A stretch of DNA of 64,000 nt from Otis tarda (Eukaryota > Chordata > Aves > Otidiformes > Otididae), in NCBI GenBank assembly GCA_026413225.1, contig CM048552.1, forward strand, positions 81,383,001-81,447,000, given 5' to 3'. This document shows, one piece after another, positions 14,021-23,930 of the stretch (the stretch's first letter is position 1; the number at the start of each line of letters is the position of its first letter). Under the pieces are notes generated by a model. It ran no database searches. It was given only the letters and a program-made list of their open reading frames with translations, and was not told the origin of the DNA. The translations under genes were made by a program, and so were the position numbers.

Positions 14021-14502
14021 TTAGTGGACAATAATCTGTTTGTGCTGTTGCACCTTGGTGATGACTTCCTTTATTTTATTTGCTTGGTTGTTCACATATA
14101 TAGCGTATCTAGACACCACTAGTTTGAAGTAGGTGATGGCTCCATCACGGCCAAAGACATCCTTGTCTACACATAGCATTGTTGCACAGTTGCCTTCAGC
14201 TTCGTCACTGTTGCTCTTCCAAATCTGGACCTATGAAGCACACAGGTTAGACTGTGTGCTTCATAGGTCTGGGTGACTTTCTTATAGCTGGGCTCAGTCT
14301 TGCTTGCCAGTGCATAGTGGCCTCGCACACTAAGCCCTTTTGTTATGGAATAATGCTCCATCCCCAAAGGCGCAGACAGAATGATACAATACTCTGGGGT
14401 AACTATATGAATAAATTGGGTTTGTACATTCTTTAGATTAGTTGACAAGGTATCTAACACTTCCTCTAGTATTCTCAAGGAATACCTGGTACTCCATACC
14501 AT
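14021..14502 (-). pseudogene. Broken coding copy (probable retrocopy), family not identified
   Basis: The minus strand has an open frame from 14502 down to about 14220 with protein-like composition, including GHYALASKTEPSYKKV and PEYCIILSAP. Beyond about 14220 the protein-like reading moves to another frame, with WKSNSDEAEGNC and then DKDVFGRDGAITYFKLVV, and ends at a TAA at 14021-14023. Together this is about 160 codons of plausible C-terminal coding sequence without visible introns. The frame change sits at or next to an 18-bp perfect foldback (14228-14269) that looks like an inverted duplication. There is no clear start; the ATG at 14500-14502 may be internal. I see no obvious poly(A) tail below 14021. 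I do not recognise the parent protein. It could instead be a large terminal exon of a decayed gene. Confidence 0.5.
14228..14269. repeat. Perfect 18-bp inverted repeat, 6-bp loop
   Basis: The left arm (14228-14245, starting GACCTATGAAGC) is the exact reverse complement of the right arm (14252-14269), separated by GTTAGA. The arms contain coding words of the broken copy around them (TYEAHS on the minus strand), so the right-hand copy looks like a locally templated inverted duplication and not an ancient palindrome. A single strand could form a strong hairpin, but nothing suggests a functional RNA. Confidence 0.95.
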
Positions 14503-15281
14503 AACCTAGAAATCAATAGGGAATAATGAATAGCATAATTTCATATGTATAAAGAATTGAATGCCTTCAGAAAATCTAGTGTACGTCTCTGACTTGCTGT
14601 AAAATACCACTAGGTGTCCTCTCATAGTAACTTTATTCCTGTAATATGTATCTAATTGCATTCAAGGATGGGAAAATCCAATAAAATGAAAATGCCTTGT
14701 AAATGCATAGCCCAGAACAAATTTTTGGCTTGACTTGTGTAAGGGTTTTGAAGCTCAGTTTTCTGAAACACAGGAAATATTGGGGTGTTATCAGCTCATA
14801 CTTCTGTGCAATATGAATCTGATTTCCAGATCGTACTGTTTTGGATAAAGATCAAAATAATGTAGGGAAATAATAAATAATATGCTTTTGCTGAAAACTG
14901 CTAACATGTGTGTGTCACCTGGAGATTCACAGATCAGCCAATCAGGAAATAACTAATTCTACCTCTGGACCCCTATTAAAAAGCTGAAAGATTACAGTAT
15001 AAATATTGTAAGGTGTATGGTTAAAAAAGCAGGATTAAATCTCATGTGACAAGCAGTCTATTTCCAACTGGCATCAATCACTTCATGCGAAGTGGCTTGA
15101 CATTTTGTGATGTAAGGCACTTCAGACATGGACAGAGTGTTATTTTATTTAAGGATCATTTGACCAGAAAACATGAGGTATTTCATTAATTCTTTGCAAC
15201 GCCATGATGTTTCGCTGCTGGTTATTCAGTATTCAGTGCTGACATCGAATTGGTGAAAACCAGTAGCTAATTTCAAATTAC
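14503..15281. other. Gene-free spacer
   Basis: AT-rich sequence between the broken coding copy and the inverted CR1. I see no exon, repeat family or regulatory cluster in it. Confidence 0.6.
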
Positions 15282-15826
15282 AGAATCATAGAATCATTTA
15301 GGTTGGAAAAGATCTTTAAGACCATCAAGTCCAACCGTTAACCTGAGACAACCATGTCCACCACCAAACCATGTCCCTAATCACCATGTCTACATATCTT
15401 TTAAATACCTCTTAGGGATGGTGACTCAGCCACTTCCCTGGGCAGCCTGTTCCAGTGTTTAATAACCCTTTAGGTGAAGAAATTTTTCCTAATATCCAAT
15501 CTAAGCCCTGGTGCAACTTGAGGCCACTTCCTCTTCTTCTATCACTTGTTACTCGGGAAAAGAGACTGGCACCCACCTCGCTACAGCCTCCTGTCAGGTT
15601 GTAGAAAGTGATAAGGTCTCCCCTCAGCCTCCTTTTGTTCAAAGTAAACAACCTCAATTCCCTCAGATGCTCCTCGCAAGACTTGTGCTTTACACACTTT
15701 ACCAGCTTCATTGCTCTTCTTTAGAGACGCTCCAGCACGTCAATGTCTTTCTTGTAGTGAGGGGTCCAAAACTGAACACAGTATTCAAGATGCAGCCTCA
15801 CCAGTGCTAAGTACAGGGCGACAATC
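15282..15826 (-). mobile_element. CR1 LINE, 3' portion
   Basis: The left edge carries the reverse complement of the CR1 3' tip (ATAGAATCATTTAGGTTGG), so the element runs on the minus strand. It then extends about 545 bp through the familiar CR1 3' region: the end of ORF2 and the 3' UTR, including the segments that encode the conserved LPREV- and RPHLEY-like stretches in intact copies. It is diverged and interrupted by stops, so it makes no protein. The right edge at 15826 joins directly to an upstream CR1 segment in the opposite orientation (15827-16029). Confidence 0.92.
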
Positions 15827-16029
15827 TAAGTGCCGGGTCCTGCACTTGGGTCCCAACAACTCCACACAATGCTACAGGCCTGGGGAAAGGTGGCTGGAAA
15901 GCTGTCCAACAGAAAAGGAGCTGGAGGTGTTGGTTGACAGCCTGCTGAACATGAGCCAGCAGTCTGCCCAGGTGGCCAAGACGGCCAACAGCATCCTGGC
16001 TTGTATCAGCAATAGTGTGGTCAGCAGGA
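15827..16029 (+). mobile_element. CR1 LINE, inverted 5' portion of the same insertion
   Basis: This 203-bp segment matches the CR1 ORF2 region immediately upstream of the 15282-15826 piece, but in the opposite orientation. It starts at the region encoding the KVLHLG-like motif and ends near GTGGTCAGCAGG. From memory of the CR1 consensus, its outer end lies only about 10 bp from where the other piece starts, so the two segments together are almost continuous on the parent element. That arrangement, with the upstream segment inverted, is expected from twin-primed reverse transcription of one insertion. Two independent insertions are the alternative. Confidence 0.85.
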
Positions 16030-16786
16030 ATGCATCATGGCATATTAGCCTGACCTTCTCAAATTTCTGATTTCCTTGAAGTCTTTTAATCTTTAAACTT
16101 CTGTGCACTGCAGTTCTTGCGCTAGTCGGATTCTTTCTAAAAATGTCCTTTTTTTTATTTGCACTCAACTACTTGCCATCCTCTCTATCTCCTCAGGTAC
16201 TACGACCACATGAGGAAGTTGTAAGTGGGTTAGATTACTGCTGTTTAAGAAATAAACCTGTCCAAAGTCTCTTGGCAGCTTTCTATTGAATTTTCCTTCA
16301 TCATAAACACCAGGTTTGAATTAAATTCCATCAGGCTGACAAATGACGAGATCTGTTAATATCATCTTTTTACTTTTAAACATTAATTGTAGGCTTAATT
16401 TTTAAGTTTCTTCACAGAGTCTCTATCTTCTCCTGTACCTTAGGTGAGAAAGGTACAAGAAAAAAAAATCAGAAAAAAATCATGAAACTGAAAAATGTGG
16501 ATTCCTTGCAGTAAGAAAATAAAAGTAAAATTACTTAAATTAATTAATTTCTTCCCTTCCTCATGAAAAAAAAAAAAGCTAAATAGATATCAGTAGCAAA
16601 TTATTTTTTAAAAAAACCTGTTTGTAATATGTGGCAATTAATCTTCTGTTTGGAGTTTGATTCATTTATTACTTTTCAAAAGTCTGTTCCTCCATTAATC
16701 AGAATTTTAGGATTTGCCTAAAAGATGACTCAAAAACCATATCTTCCATTACGTTTCAGTTTGTTTCACTCACTTGGTGCATATTA
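16030..16786. other. Gene-free spacer between CR1 copies
   Basis: AT-rich DNA with several short A runs (16458-16490, 16565-16577, 16610-16616). No exon or repeat family is recognised. Confidence 0.6.
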
Positions 16787-16842
16787 TAGAATCATAGAAT
16801 CATTTAGTTTGGAAAAGACCTTTAGGATCATCAAGTCCAAAC
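16787..16842 (-). mobile_element. CR1 3' tip, severely 5'-truncated
   Basis: Only the terminal ~55 bp of a CR1 is present: tandem ATAGAATC-type octamers followed by TTTGGAAAAGACC and ATCAAGTCCAA on the plus strand, so the element points leftward. Similarity stops abruptly at about 16842. It is noncoding. Confidence 0.88.
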
Positions 16843-19800
16843 ACAAAGGTGGGGTGGAGGATAGTGATGGGTATTAGGTGGGGAATAGTGATGGATGTGT
16901 GAACTTTGAAGATTAGCTGACGTATCCTGGCTCAGTGTGGGTAGGGAACAGGGGCTGTGCATCTGTGTAACTGCTGTCACATCAGCAGAACTGGAGCATA
17001 GCCACAACCCAGAGAGTGTTTGTGTGAGGACACACTGGCTGAAGTCCCCATAGCCTTGAAAGAAGACCACGCTGGAAGCTCTGTGCAGGCAACTCTGTGA
17101 GTGTGCTTCCAGCCTCCCACACAGACAGCAGCAAAGCACACATTCAGGTGAACAAGTCCCGAGTCAAGTTTATTTGCTTCATTTTGCGTCATTTGTGCTA
17201 TCACCCAGCAATGCAGATCATTACTCTGACTGAATAAAAATGGTATTAACAGCACTCTAAAAACTGATGGGATGATAGTTTTGTGTAATGTGTGCACATT
17301 GGTCATGCTGTAACCATAAGTCTTATAAAAGTTGCAGAAGATATACCCTTTCCAAACTGAGAAACAACCATATTGGAGAAGAGATTAGAGGGCAAGCTGA
17401 CTTGCTAAGTCAGAAATATCAGAACTGTGTACTGGAAGCCATAGAGATAGCAGGTGTTCATTTAACATTTGGTTGCTAAATAAGCATTATGTAAAAGAAA
17501 TTTCAATCCAGTCCCTCAGATCAATGAAGCCGAGCAGCCATAAGTAGGAGTGAGTGGCTGGTTAAAATTACTTTAATAAAGACATGATTTTCTGGCATCA
17601 TCACACAGGGCTTAAAATACACTTAATAGTTATTGGATTTATTTTTTTTTCGTTCCCATAGGCCTCCACCCACAGTTAGATTTTTCATGACAGCTAAACT
17701 ATCTCTGTGCTGCTCTGTAGTCTATTTTACACAAGTGCTCTTGGAGCAAGTGATCCTGCTAGCTGCAAATCTTCATCTAAATAAGCACTATATTATCAAA
17801 ATGCGAGTGAAAGATAAGTCTAGAATTATATATTACTTAAAATCAGCTCCTCTCAGAAGTTCTCTTCCTCTAATGCAGTGGTAACAGGGCAACTTCAATC
17901 TTGAAGCAACATAAATATCATAGGTCATGCTGCAACTTTCTAAAGCTACAGGTAGAAATTTCTGGGAGAAAAACCAAGGTTAATTAATATTGTATGCCCT
18001 CTGTAATATTTCTTTTCCCCTCTGGATGCTTAATAGAAAATTATAGCTTTGCTCGGAGTACCTCACAAAGATTGAATCACTCTCGTTGGCAAGAATTCAG
18101 AGAAACACTGATGTCTCAGAAGGAGCCAAAGAAAGCTTATCTTTTAATAAAATGAAAACAAAACAACAAAAACATTGATGCACAAGAGTGAGTTTTGAGA
18201 AACTGCCACATGAGTTTCCCAGTATATCAGAGTACTTGCAATCCTCTTCAGAGGAAACTGCAGATGTTTTGGCTCTGTACTCTTGCTGTTCATCCTTGTC
18301 CATCTTATCCTAAAAAAGCACGTAACGCTTGTTTTCTATACACTCTCATAAGACCTCAGACAGATTATTATTGCTTCTCGAGCTGATCAGCATCTGATAG
18401 TGCATGTGGAACAACCCTATCTCAGACCTTGACGTACTCTCTTGGGGTTTTTTACTCTAGTCAGAAATACAATCTCAAAATCAGGCAGTTCTACTACACA
18501 TGCTGTCGTTTTCTAAGCGAGCGATAAACTTTGTGATTTGTATCAATCATGATTAGAAAATTGAGTTTGAAATGAGTATTTCAGGCATGGCTTTTAAAGC
18601 ATTTGGTTAAAAATATTCTCCACAGACAGCTGAGAAAGCTCAATGGTAAACGAAATGAGCCCATGCTGAATGGTGGGTACACAAGGGACTGCACGTTGTG
18701 CGCTGTGCTTAGCATCTCCTGGATGCTCCTGCAGGAGATGGTCTTGCTTCAGTAACTGTATGATTACGACAGCAGCACCAGTCTCTGTAAACTGTGATTT
18801 TATACTGCACACTTCTTGCCAGCTGCCTTTCTTCCTTCTTTCTATATCATGCCAGTCAAAGGGAATTGGCAGAGCTATACCAATTAGCATTGGGTAAGGT
18901 TCTGGCCTAAAAAGAGGACAGACCCCCTGCCACAAGTGGAGACACTTCAGGAGCAGTGGCTGGACCTGCCCCTACCTCTGAGTTATTCTCCGTGTTCTGT
19001 TTTACTCAAGAGACTTTGAAGAACATCATTTTGATGTGACAGAGGAAGGTGACATTAAAACTTACCTTGATAGAACCACAAAGTAAATACTGACATAGAA
19101 TTCTCTTAAAGGGTATTTTAGAAGTGGTACTCATTGCCTAAGTTTGATAGTTAAATAAGTCCTTGTAATTAAAAGAGAGGCCACAAAATATAAGAATCAA
19201 ATGCCCTTAGGAAAATAATTTTTAAAAAATGTTATGAATCACTCCTTGTAAACACTAACATATTCATTACTCTGATAAAGCTCACTTTCTCAAGCAAAAA
19301 TGAAACCAGAAATATTATCACAATATCTTTTTTCCATTTGCTTGAAGAAATAGTTAAGGGTGTTTCACACAGGCTACAAAATTTGAGAGTTATGTGACCT
19401 CTTTCTTGCCCAGATGGTTGTGCCATGAACACGGTGAGGAGCTAGAACAGTATGAGCTGTGCATATTTAATGAAGAGAAAGAATTTTACAACACGATCTA
19501 ATCCTTGCCTACCTGAATTTTCTCACTTGCTTCTTGAAATGTTCTTTGAGTAGGTCTTGATCCTGGTTAAGAGAGCCTTTGCTAACAGTGTGCCCCAGGA
19601 GAATGAAGAGTGGCTTTTAAACTAATCTGCTGGTTTGGGATTTTTTTTCTGGTAAAACTAAGATATACCACAGATAAACTGCAAGTAAGCCAGTCACTTG
19701 TCCATAAATTAAAGTAATTTCTTATGAAATTGTATGCAATTCTTTCTCTTGTGTTAATGAGCAGATTAAACACTTCACTTTTGCATTTAGATGAAACTAT

Positions 19801-21734
19801 ACCCCTGCTAGGATAGAATTCTTTCACTAATGGCTTGTGAATGACTTGAGGTTTGTTGTTAGGTATTTAAGTTATTACTCTGTTTAAGTGCGTCCTTGGT
19901 TTGTGCTCCTAAGGCTTTGTTGACATTCTCTTGAGGTCTCTAACTTCTTAATGATGTAAAGGTGTGTAAATCAAGCTTGAGGAAAAATTAGTTTCTCGGG
20001 TTTTGGCTTTTTTTCAAGGTGACAGTATGTACTGTTAAATCTACAAAAAAGGTACACTTCATTTTGAATCCCTAGGCTATTTGAAACAAGACTTTTCATA
20101 CCTAAACCATACTCCTGAACTTGGCATATGAAGGAGGAAAGAACCACAAGACCTCACCAGGTGATGTTTGTGCTTCGGCCTGTGTTGAAATGAGACAGTG
20201 GGTAAGACGATGTCAACAGGTTACAGTAAGGCATCATTGCCTCTGGTACAGACCTGCAATTGCAACAGAAAGATTATTGACTGACCTTGCAGGAATTAAG
20301 CTGCTCAGCCTTCCCTGATTTCTGTGAAGCAATTGTAAAGTTCCCTAGCTCATCACCCATAAAAGACAAAAGGTTTTGTACTGAGGCTGATCTGTCCCAA
20401 AGATACTCAGTTATGTATTTCACTCAACTCTCTCACGCTGATCTTCTGCCCCTTGGTAATCCTTTAGATGTAGAGCTGGGGCACATTGTCAAAGGAAATG
20501 AGGGAAGTGCTGTTCCGATTCTCCCAACACCAGCTTCATCAATCCTCATCAGGCAACTTCCCTGAAGGAGTTTCACAGCAAATAGTTTAATGGTAGTTTG
20601 ATGTAAAATTGAACTTTCCTACTTTTACCTCTTCCTTACAGTGCTTTAGATAGAAGTCCGGGTGTATGCAATCTCTAGCAAGGTTGGTTTCAAGCTTGTA
20701 CCTCATCTTCGTGATATGCATTAAGGTCCCAGGCTTGCAATAGCTCTTTCTCCAGCTCAGTCACTGCAATTAATGACAGAATGAAGAGGGTTACTCAAGA
20801 AAGAAAAATGAAGGCTTATCTCTCATATTTCCCTGAAGGCAGAGTACCCTGGAGAGTTTACTTTTTTCACTCCTTTCAAGCATTTGTGATGTACTGCTTT
20901 AGCCAGCTAAAAGGCATTTTTTTAGCCAAGACTCTAGGCTTCCCCTAGCCCTTGACACATTTCAGAGCTGCATTACTGCCTTCATTTCATCAGTTCAAAG
21001 GGTAGCCTGCTCAGGTTGGCATTGTTTAAATGACTCGGTCTTGTTTCTTCAGCTCCTTAACTAAATTACTCTCTCAACTTTTTTTCTAGAGATTTTTGGG
21101 AAGCTGTCACGAACTGCCTCTGACACACTACTTTTTTAATGTCCTAATTGGCTCTTAGTTCTTAGTTGGGAACTTTTTTGAAACTTCACAAAGGAATTTC
21201 TATATGTTTATAGATTTGAATACAGTTCTGTCTTGCATGCAATGCCTCTTGAAAGAGTTTCTGCAAGAACTGATGCTTATCAAGCTCTCTATTCAACGTC
21301 CTGAAAGACAATGCTAGCGATAGCTCTCTCTGATTCTGTGCTTCCCAGAAACCTTCCTCCTGGTTATTTTTCAGACTGCAAGATCATGGTCTTTGAACAA
21401 AGCCACTCCTGATTGCCTATTCTGTTAAGTCACATCTTTGTCTACTTGTTCCCCATTTTGATGCCAAGTAGTCACCTTGAGCTGGCAGTTCAGGTATGGC
21501 TTTTTCAGTGTAGACAGAGGCCTGGCCAGTCTGTCAAGGCAGATGTTTATATTAAAGAATATGACTGAGATGTAGGCAACCAAAACCCTGTTTACTCAGA
21601 ATTACCCCAGCAACTATCAGTCACTCTCTGCAAATAGCTGCAGCTTCCTTGGGTAAGAACCACTTCCTGTGGTTTCTTTCCTTGCAAGTTCCCTCCCGCT
21701 ACATTTCCAATGAATGAATCCAAAACTCCTTTGC
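16843..21734. other. Gene-free stretch
   Basis: About 4.9 kb of mixed sequence. Overlapping open frames at 16831-17306 on the minus strand and 18594-18935 do not resemble any family and share DNA in other frames. I see no CpG cluster, RNA gene or further interspersed repeat. Confidence 0.55.
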
Positions 21735-21790
21735 TAGAATCATAGAATCATTTAGGTTGGAAAAGACCCTTAAGATCAAGTCCAACCATA
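21735..21790 (-). mobile_element. CR1 3' tip, severely 5'-truncated
   Basis: A second ~55-bp CR1 tip reads TAGAATCATAGAATCATTTA on the plus strand, then GGTTGGAAAAGACCC and CAAGTCCAACCATA. It is close to the common avian consensus apart from a small deletion in the GATCATCAAG segment, so it is probably younger than the old CR1 at 35940-38838. It points leftward. Confidence 0.9.
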
Positions 21791-22879
21791 AAAGAAGTTG
21801 TAGGTTGTGTTTTCTTGTAAAGGAAAAATGAAATTGAAGCCAGAGCTTCCTCTCTCCTGTTGAGTGCTCCAGTCCATTGAGATTGCAGCTCATTATTTGT
21901 GAGGGCAGCAGACTTTCTTCTGTCTACACAAATGACAAAGTTGATTCACTCTATATCCCACCCCTTTGCATGGGATGAATTCCCTGAACGGCTCTATCTG
22001 ATCCCATGCACATAACCCTACTTTGTAGGTGTAGTGTGCAGAGCGGTTGACTTAGATCTTGTGTCCGAGGCAATTTGGACTTTTATGGTTCCCATTGGCC
22101 TTACAGCTCCATGCCCAGGTGTCACGTTAAGGGTAGTGGGACGTGTACTGTAAGGACACTATCCAGAACATGGTGAAAATGTGAAGGCTTTGGAGGCTTC
22201 ACCTAGTCTTAGACTTTAGCTACCAGTGTCCCAGTCTGCAAACAGACATGCGCAACGAGCTCTGGTGTGGAAATGGCTGGCACCTGTAGCCTTTAAGCAT
22301 CTCAAGAAAGGAGCTACAGGCTGGAGAACCGCAACTGTGGGTGTAGTACCTAATCCCTTTGTGTGCGGAGTTCTGCTGACAGCTCTGATACTGACTCAGT
22401 CATCAGTGGCCATCTTACCCAACCTCTCTGGGACTGGCTTTTTTTCAGCAGTAATAAATTGAAGACAGTAATTAGATAACACAACCTTGTAAAATTAATT
22501 ACTGCTTGTATGTACTGTAAGTGTAATAAGAGGATATAAAAGTGCCAGATCTTGCTGATCTCATGTTGAAAAGATCTTTCTAAGGGCATACCTTCTATAG
22601 CCGAAGCAAGAAAATTAATATTCGTGGCAAGGGTAGGTATTCGTGGCTGAGTGAGGTATGCTGCACGTCTGGGTTTTATTCCTAACGCTTGTAAGGTAAT
22701 TTGTGTAATTAATATGTGGATTTGATAACTCTGTTTCTGCGTACTGCATTATTCCTGATGGTTTTAAACGCAGAGGTGAACTCTGCTTTAAGCTGAAGAG
22801 AGGAGGAAGTGTCATAACCTTGGAGGACACCCGAGGGACCACCTGCCCTGCCCCTTCATCATGGATTAGGAAGCTTTCG
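21791..22879. other. Upstream flank of the CpG island
   Basis: No gene is recognised. GC content rises through 22000-22350, where scattered CpGs appear, then drops before the island begins near 22880. It could hold proximal regulatory sequence, but I cannot point to a specific site. Confidence 0.5.
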
Positions 22880-22984
22880 GTGTGTGTATCCCCCCTCCCT
22901 TCACCCCTCGGCCGCGGACAGGACCTGCAGCTCAGCCCACCCCTCCCTCCCGCAGACCCCGGCTCACGCCCAGCGCCGCTCCCC

Positions 22985-23160
22985 GCCTGAAGGCGGGAGG
23001 AGGCGAGGGTGGGGGGGGAGGACGGGGGCCGGGAAGGGGCTCGGGGAGGTGCCGAGGAGGAGCCGCCGCCGCTCGCCCACTGCGCGCCGCCCCGGCCCCA
23101 GCAGCCCCGGGGAGCCCGGAGGCGGCCGCGCCGGCAAGAGGAGCCCCCGCTACCCCCCCG
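22985..23160 (+). other. Candidate 5' UTR first exon ending at a splice donor
   Basis: The segment from the C-to-G skew switch (about 22985) to CCG|GTAAGG at 23160/23161 is a plausible noncoding first exon. The donor fits the vertebrate consensus well at +1 to +5. The start is inferred only from base skew, so the true transcription start could be tens to hundreds of bases away. A weaker donor (AAG|GTAACG) at 23869 offers an alternative, longer or downstream first exon. No convincing downstream coding exon was found to pair with either. Confidence 0.35.
22994..23047 (+). other. G-quadruplex-prone G-run cluster
   Basis: At least six runs of three or more G, including one of eight, occur within about 55 bases on the plus strand, with short loops. 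It lies immediately downstream of the skew switch, inside the candidate first exon, so it could form a quadruplex in nascent RNA or on the displaced DNA strand. Confidence 0.6.
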
Positions 23161-23688
23161 GTAAGGAGCGGAGTCCTCCGGGAGGGAGCCCTCTCTCGCC
23201 TTCACCTTCCTGAGTTCCTCCGAGGGCTGCTGCGGCGTGGCCGGCTACCCTGCGGCACGGCTAACGGGGGGTAGCGGCGGAGGCGGGCTACAGAGGGCGG
23301 GGGCAGCGAAACGTGGCTTTGCCTGGCCGGGCGATGCTGGCTGCGGCGGGGACCGAGGCAGAGCGGGCGGCCTGAGGCGGAGGGGACACGCACACGGGGA
23401 CGAGTCCTTGCCGGGGCTGGCTCCTCTCTCCCCACCCCCGGCGCTTAGCGGCTTCCGAGCCGCGCCGCTTGCCGTTTAGCCCGGGCTCGGCCGCACGGAA
23501 GCAGGGCCGGGCAAGGCGGAGAAGGGGAGCCGAGGGCGGGCGGCCTGAGCGGGTCCGCAGCCCCGGGCGGGCAGGCGGGCGAGCAGCCCCCTTCCCCGGG
23601 CAGGCGCGGCCGCTGCCGCTCGGTGCAAGAGGCGGCAGAAGGGGAGGCAGCGCAGAGGCGCTGCTCCTCCTTCCCTCCCCCGGCCGGA

Positions 23689-23695
23689 TATATAG
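23689..23695 (+). promoter_or_regulatory. TATA-like motif inside the CpG island
   Basis: TATATAG stands alone within GC-rich sequence (CCGGATATATAGTACC), which makes it conspicuous. It might mark a focused alternative start about 30 bp downstream, near the pyrimidine tract at 23727-23775. The motif is nearly symmetrical, so direction is uncertain, and most CpG-island promoters do not need a TATA box. Confidence 0.3.
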
Positions 23696-23899
23696 TACCA
23701 GACCCAGAGAGGGAGGAGAGGTTTGTAATTTTTTTTTTTCTTTCTTTCTTTTTGGGTTTGTTTTTTTTTTCCCCTCCTCCTTTTATTTGCCGGGTGTTGG
23801 TTGTGCGCTAGGGACGGTGGGGGCAGCGGCTTGGAGACGAGAATTGGTCGCAAAAGCGGTAATTGAAGGTAACGACCCCTTGGGGGACATTGAGGAGAA

Positions 23900-23930
23900 G
23901 GGGGGGAAAAAAAAAAGGGGGAGGGTGGGG
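23900..23930 (+). other. Second G-run cluster
   Basis: Four G runs (7, 5, 3 and 4 bases) surround a short A run on the plus strand. Together with runs near 24288-24308, this makes the whole downstream side of the island quadruplex-prone. Confidence 0.5.

Noticed and set aside
15412..16168. Several ~100-codon frames
   Set aside because: They are CR1 sequence read in sense or antisense, with no intact ORF2 frame.
22615..23205. 196-codon minus-strand open frame at the left side of the island
   Set aside because: It has low-complexity Ser, Gly, Arg and Pro composition from GC-rich sequence, overlaps open plus-strand frames and matches no family.
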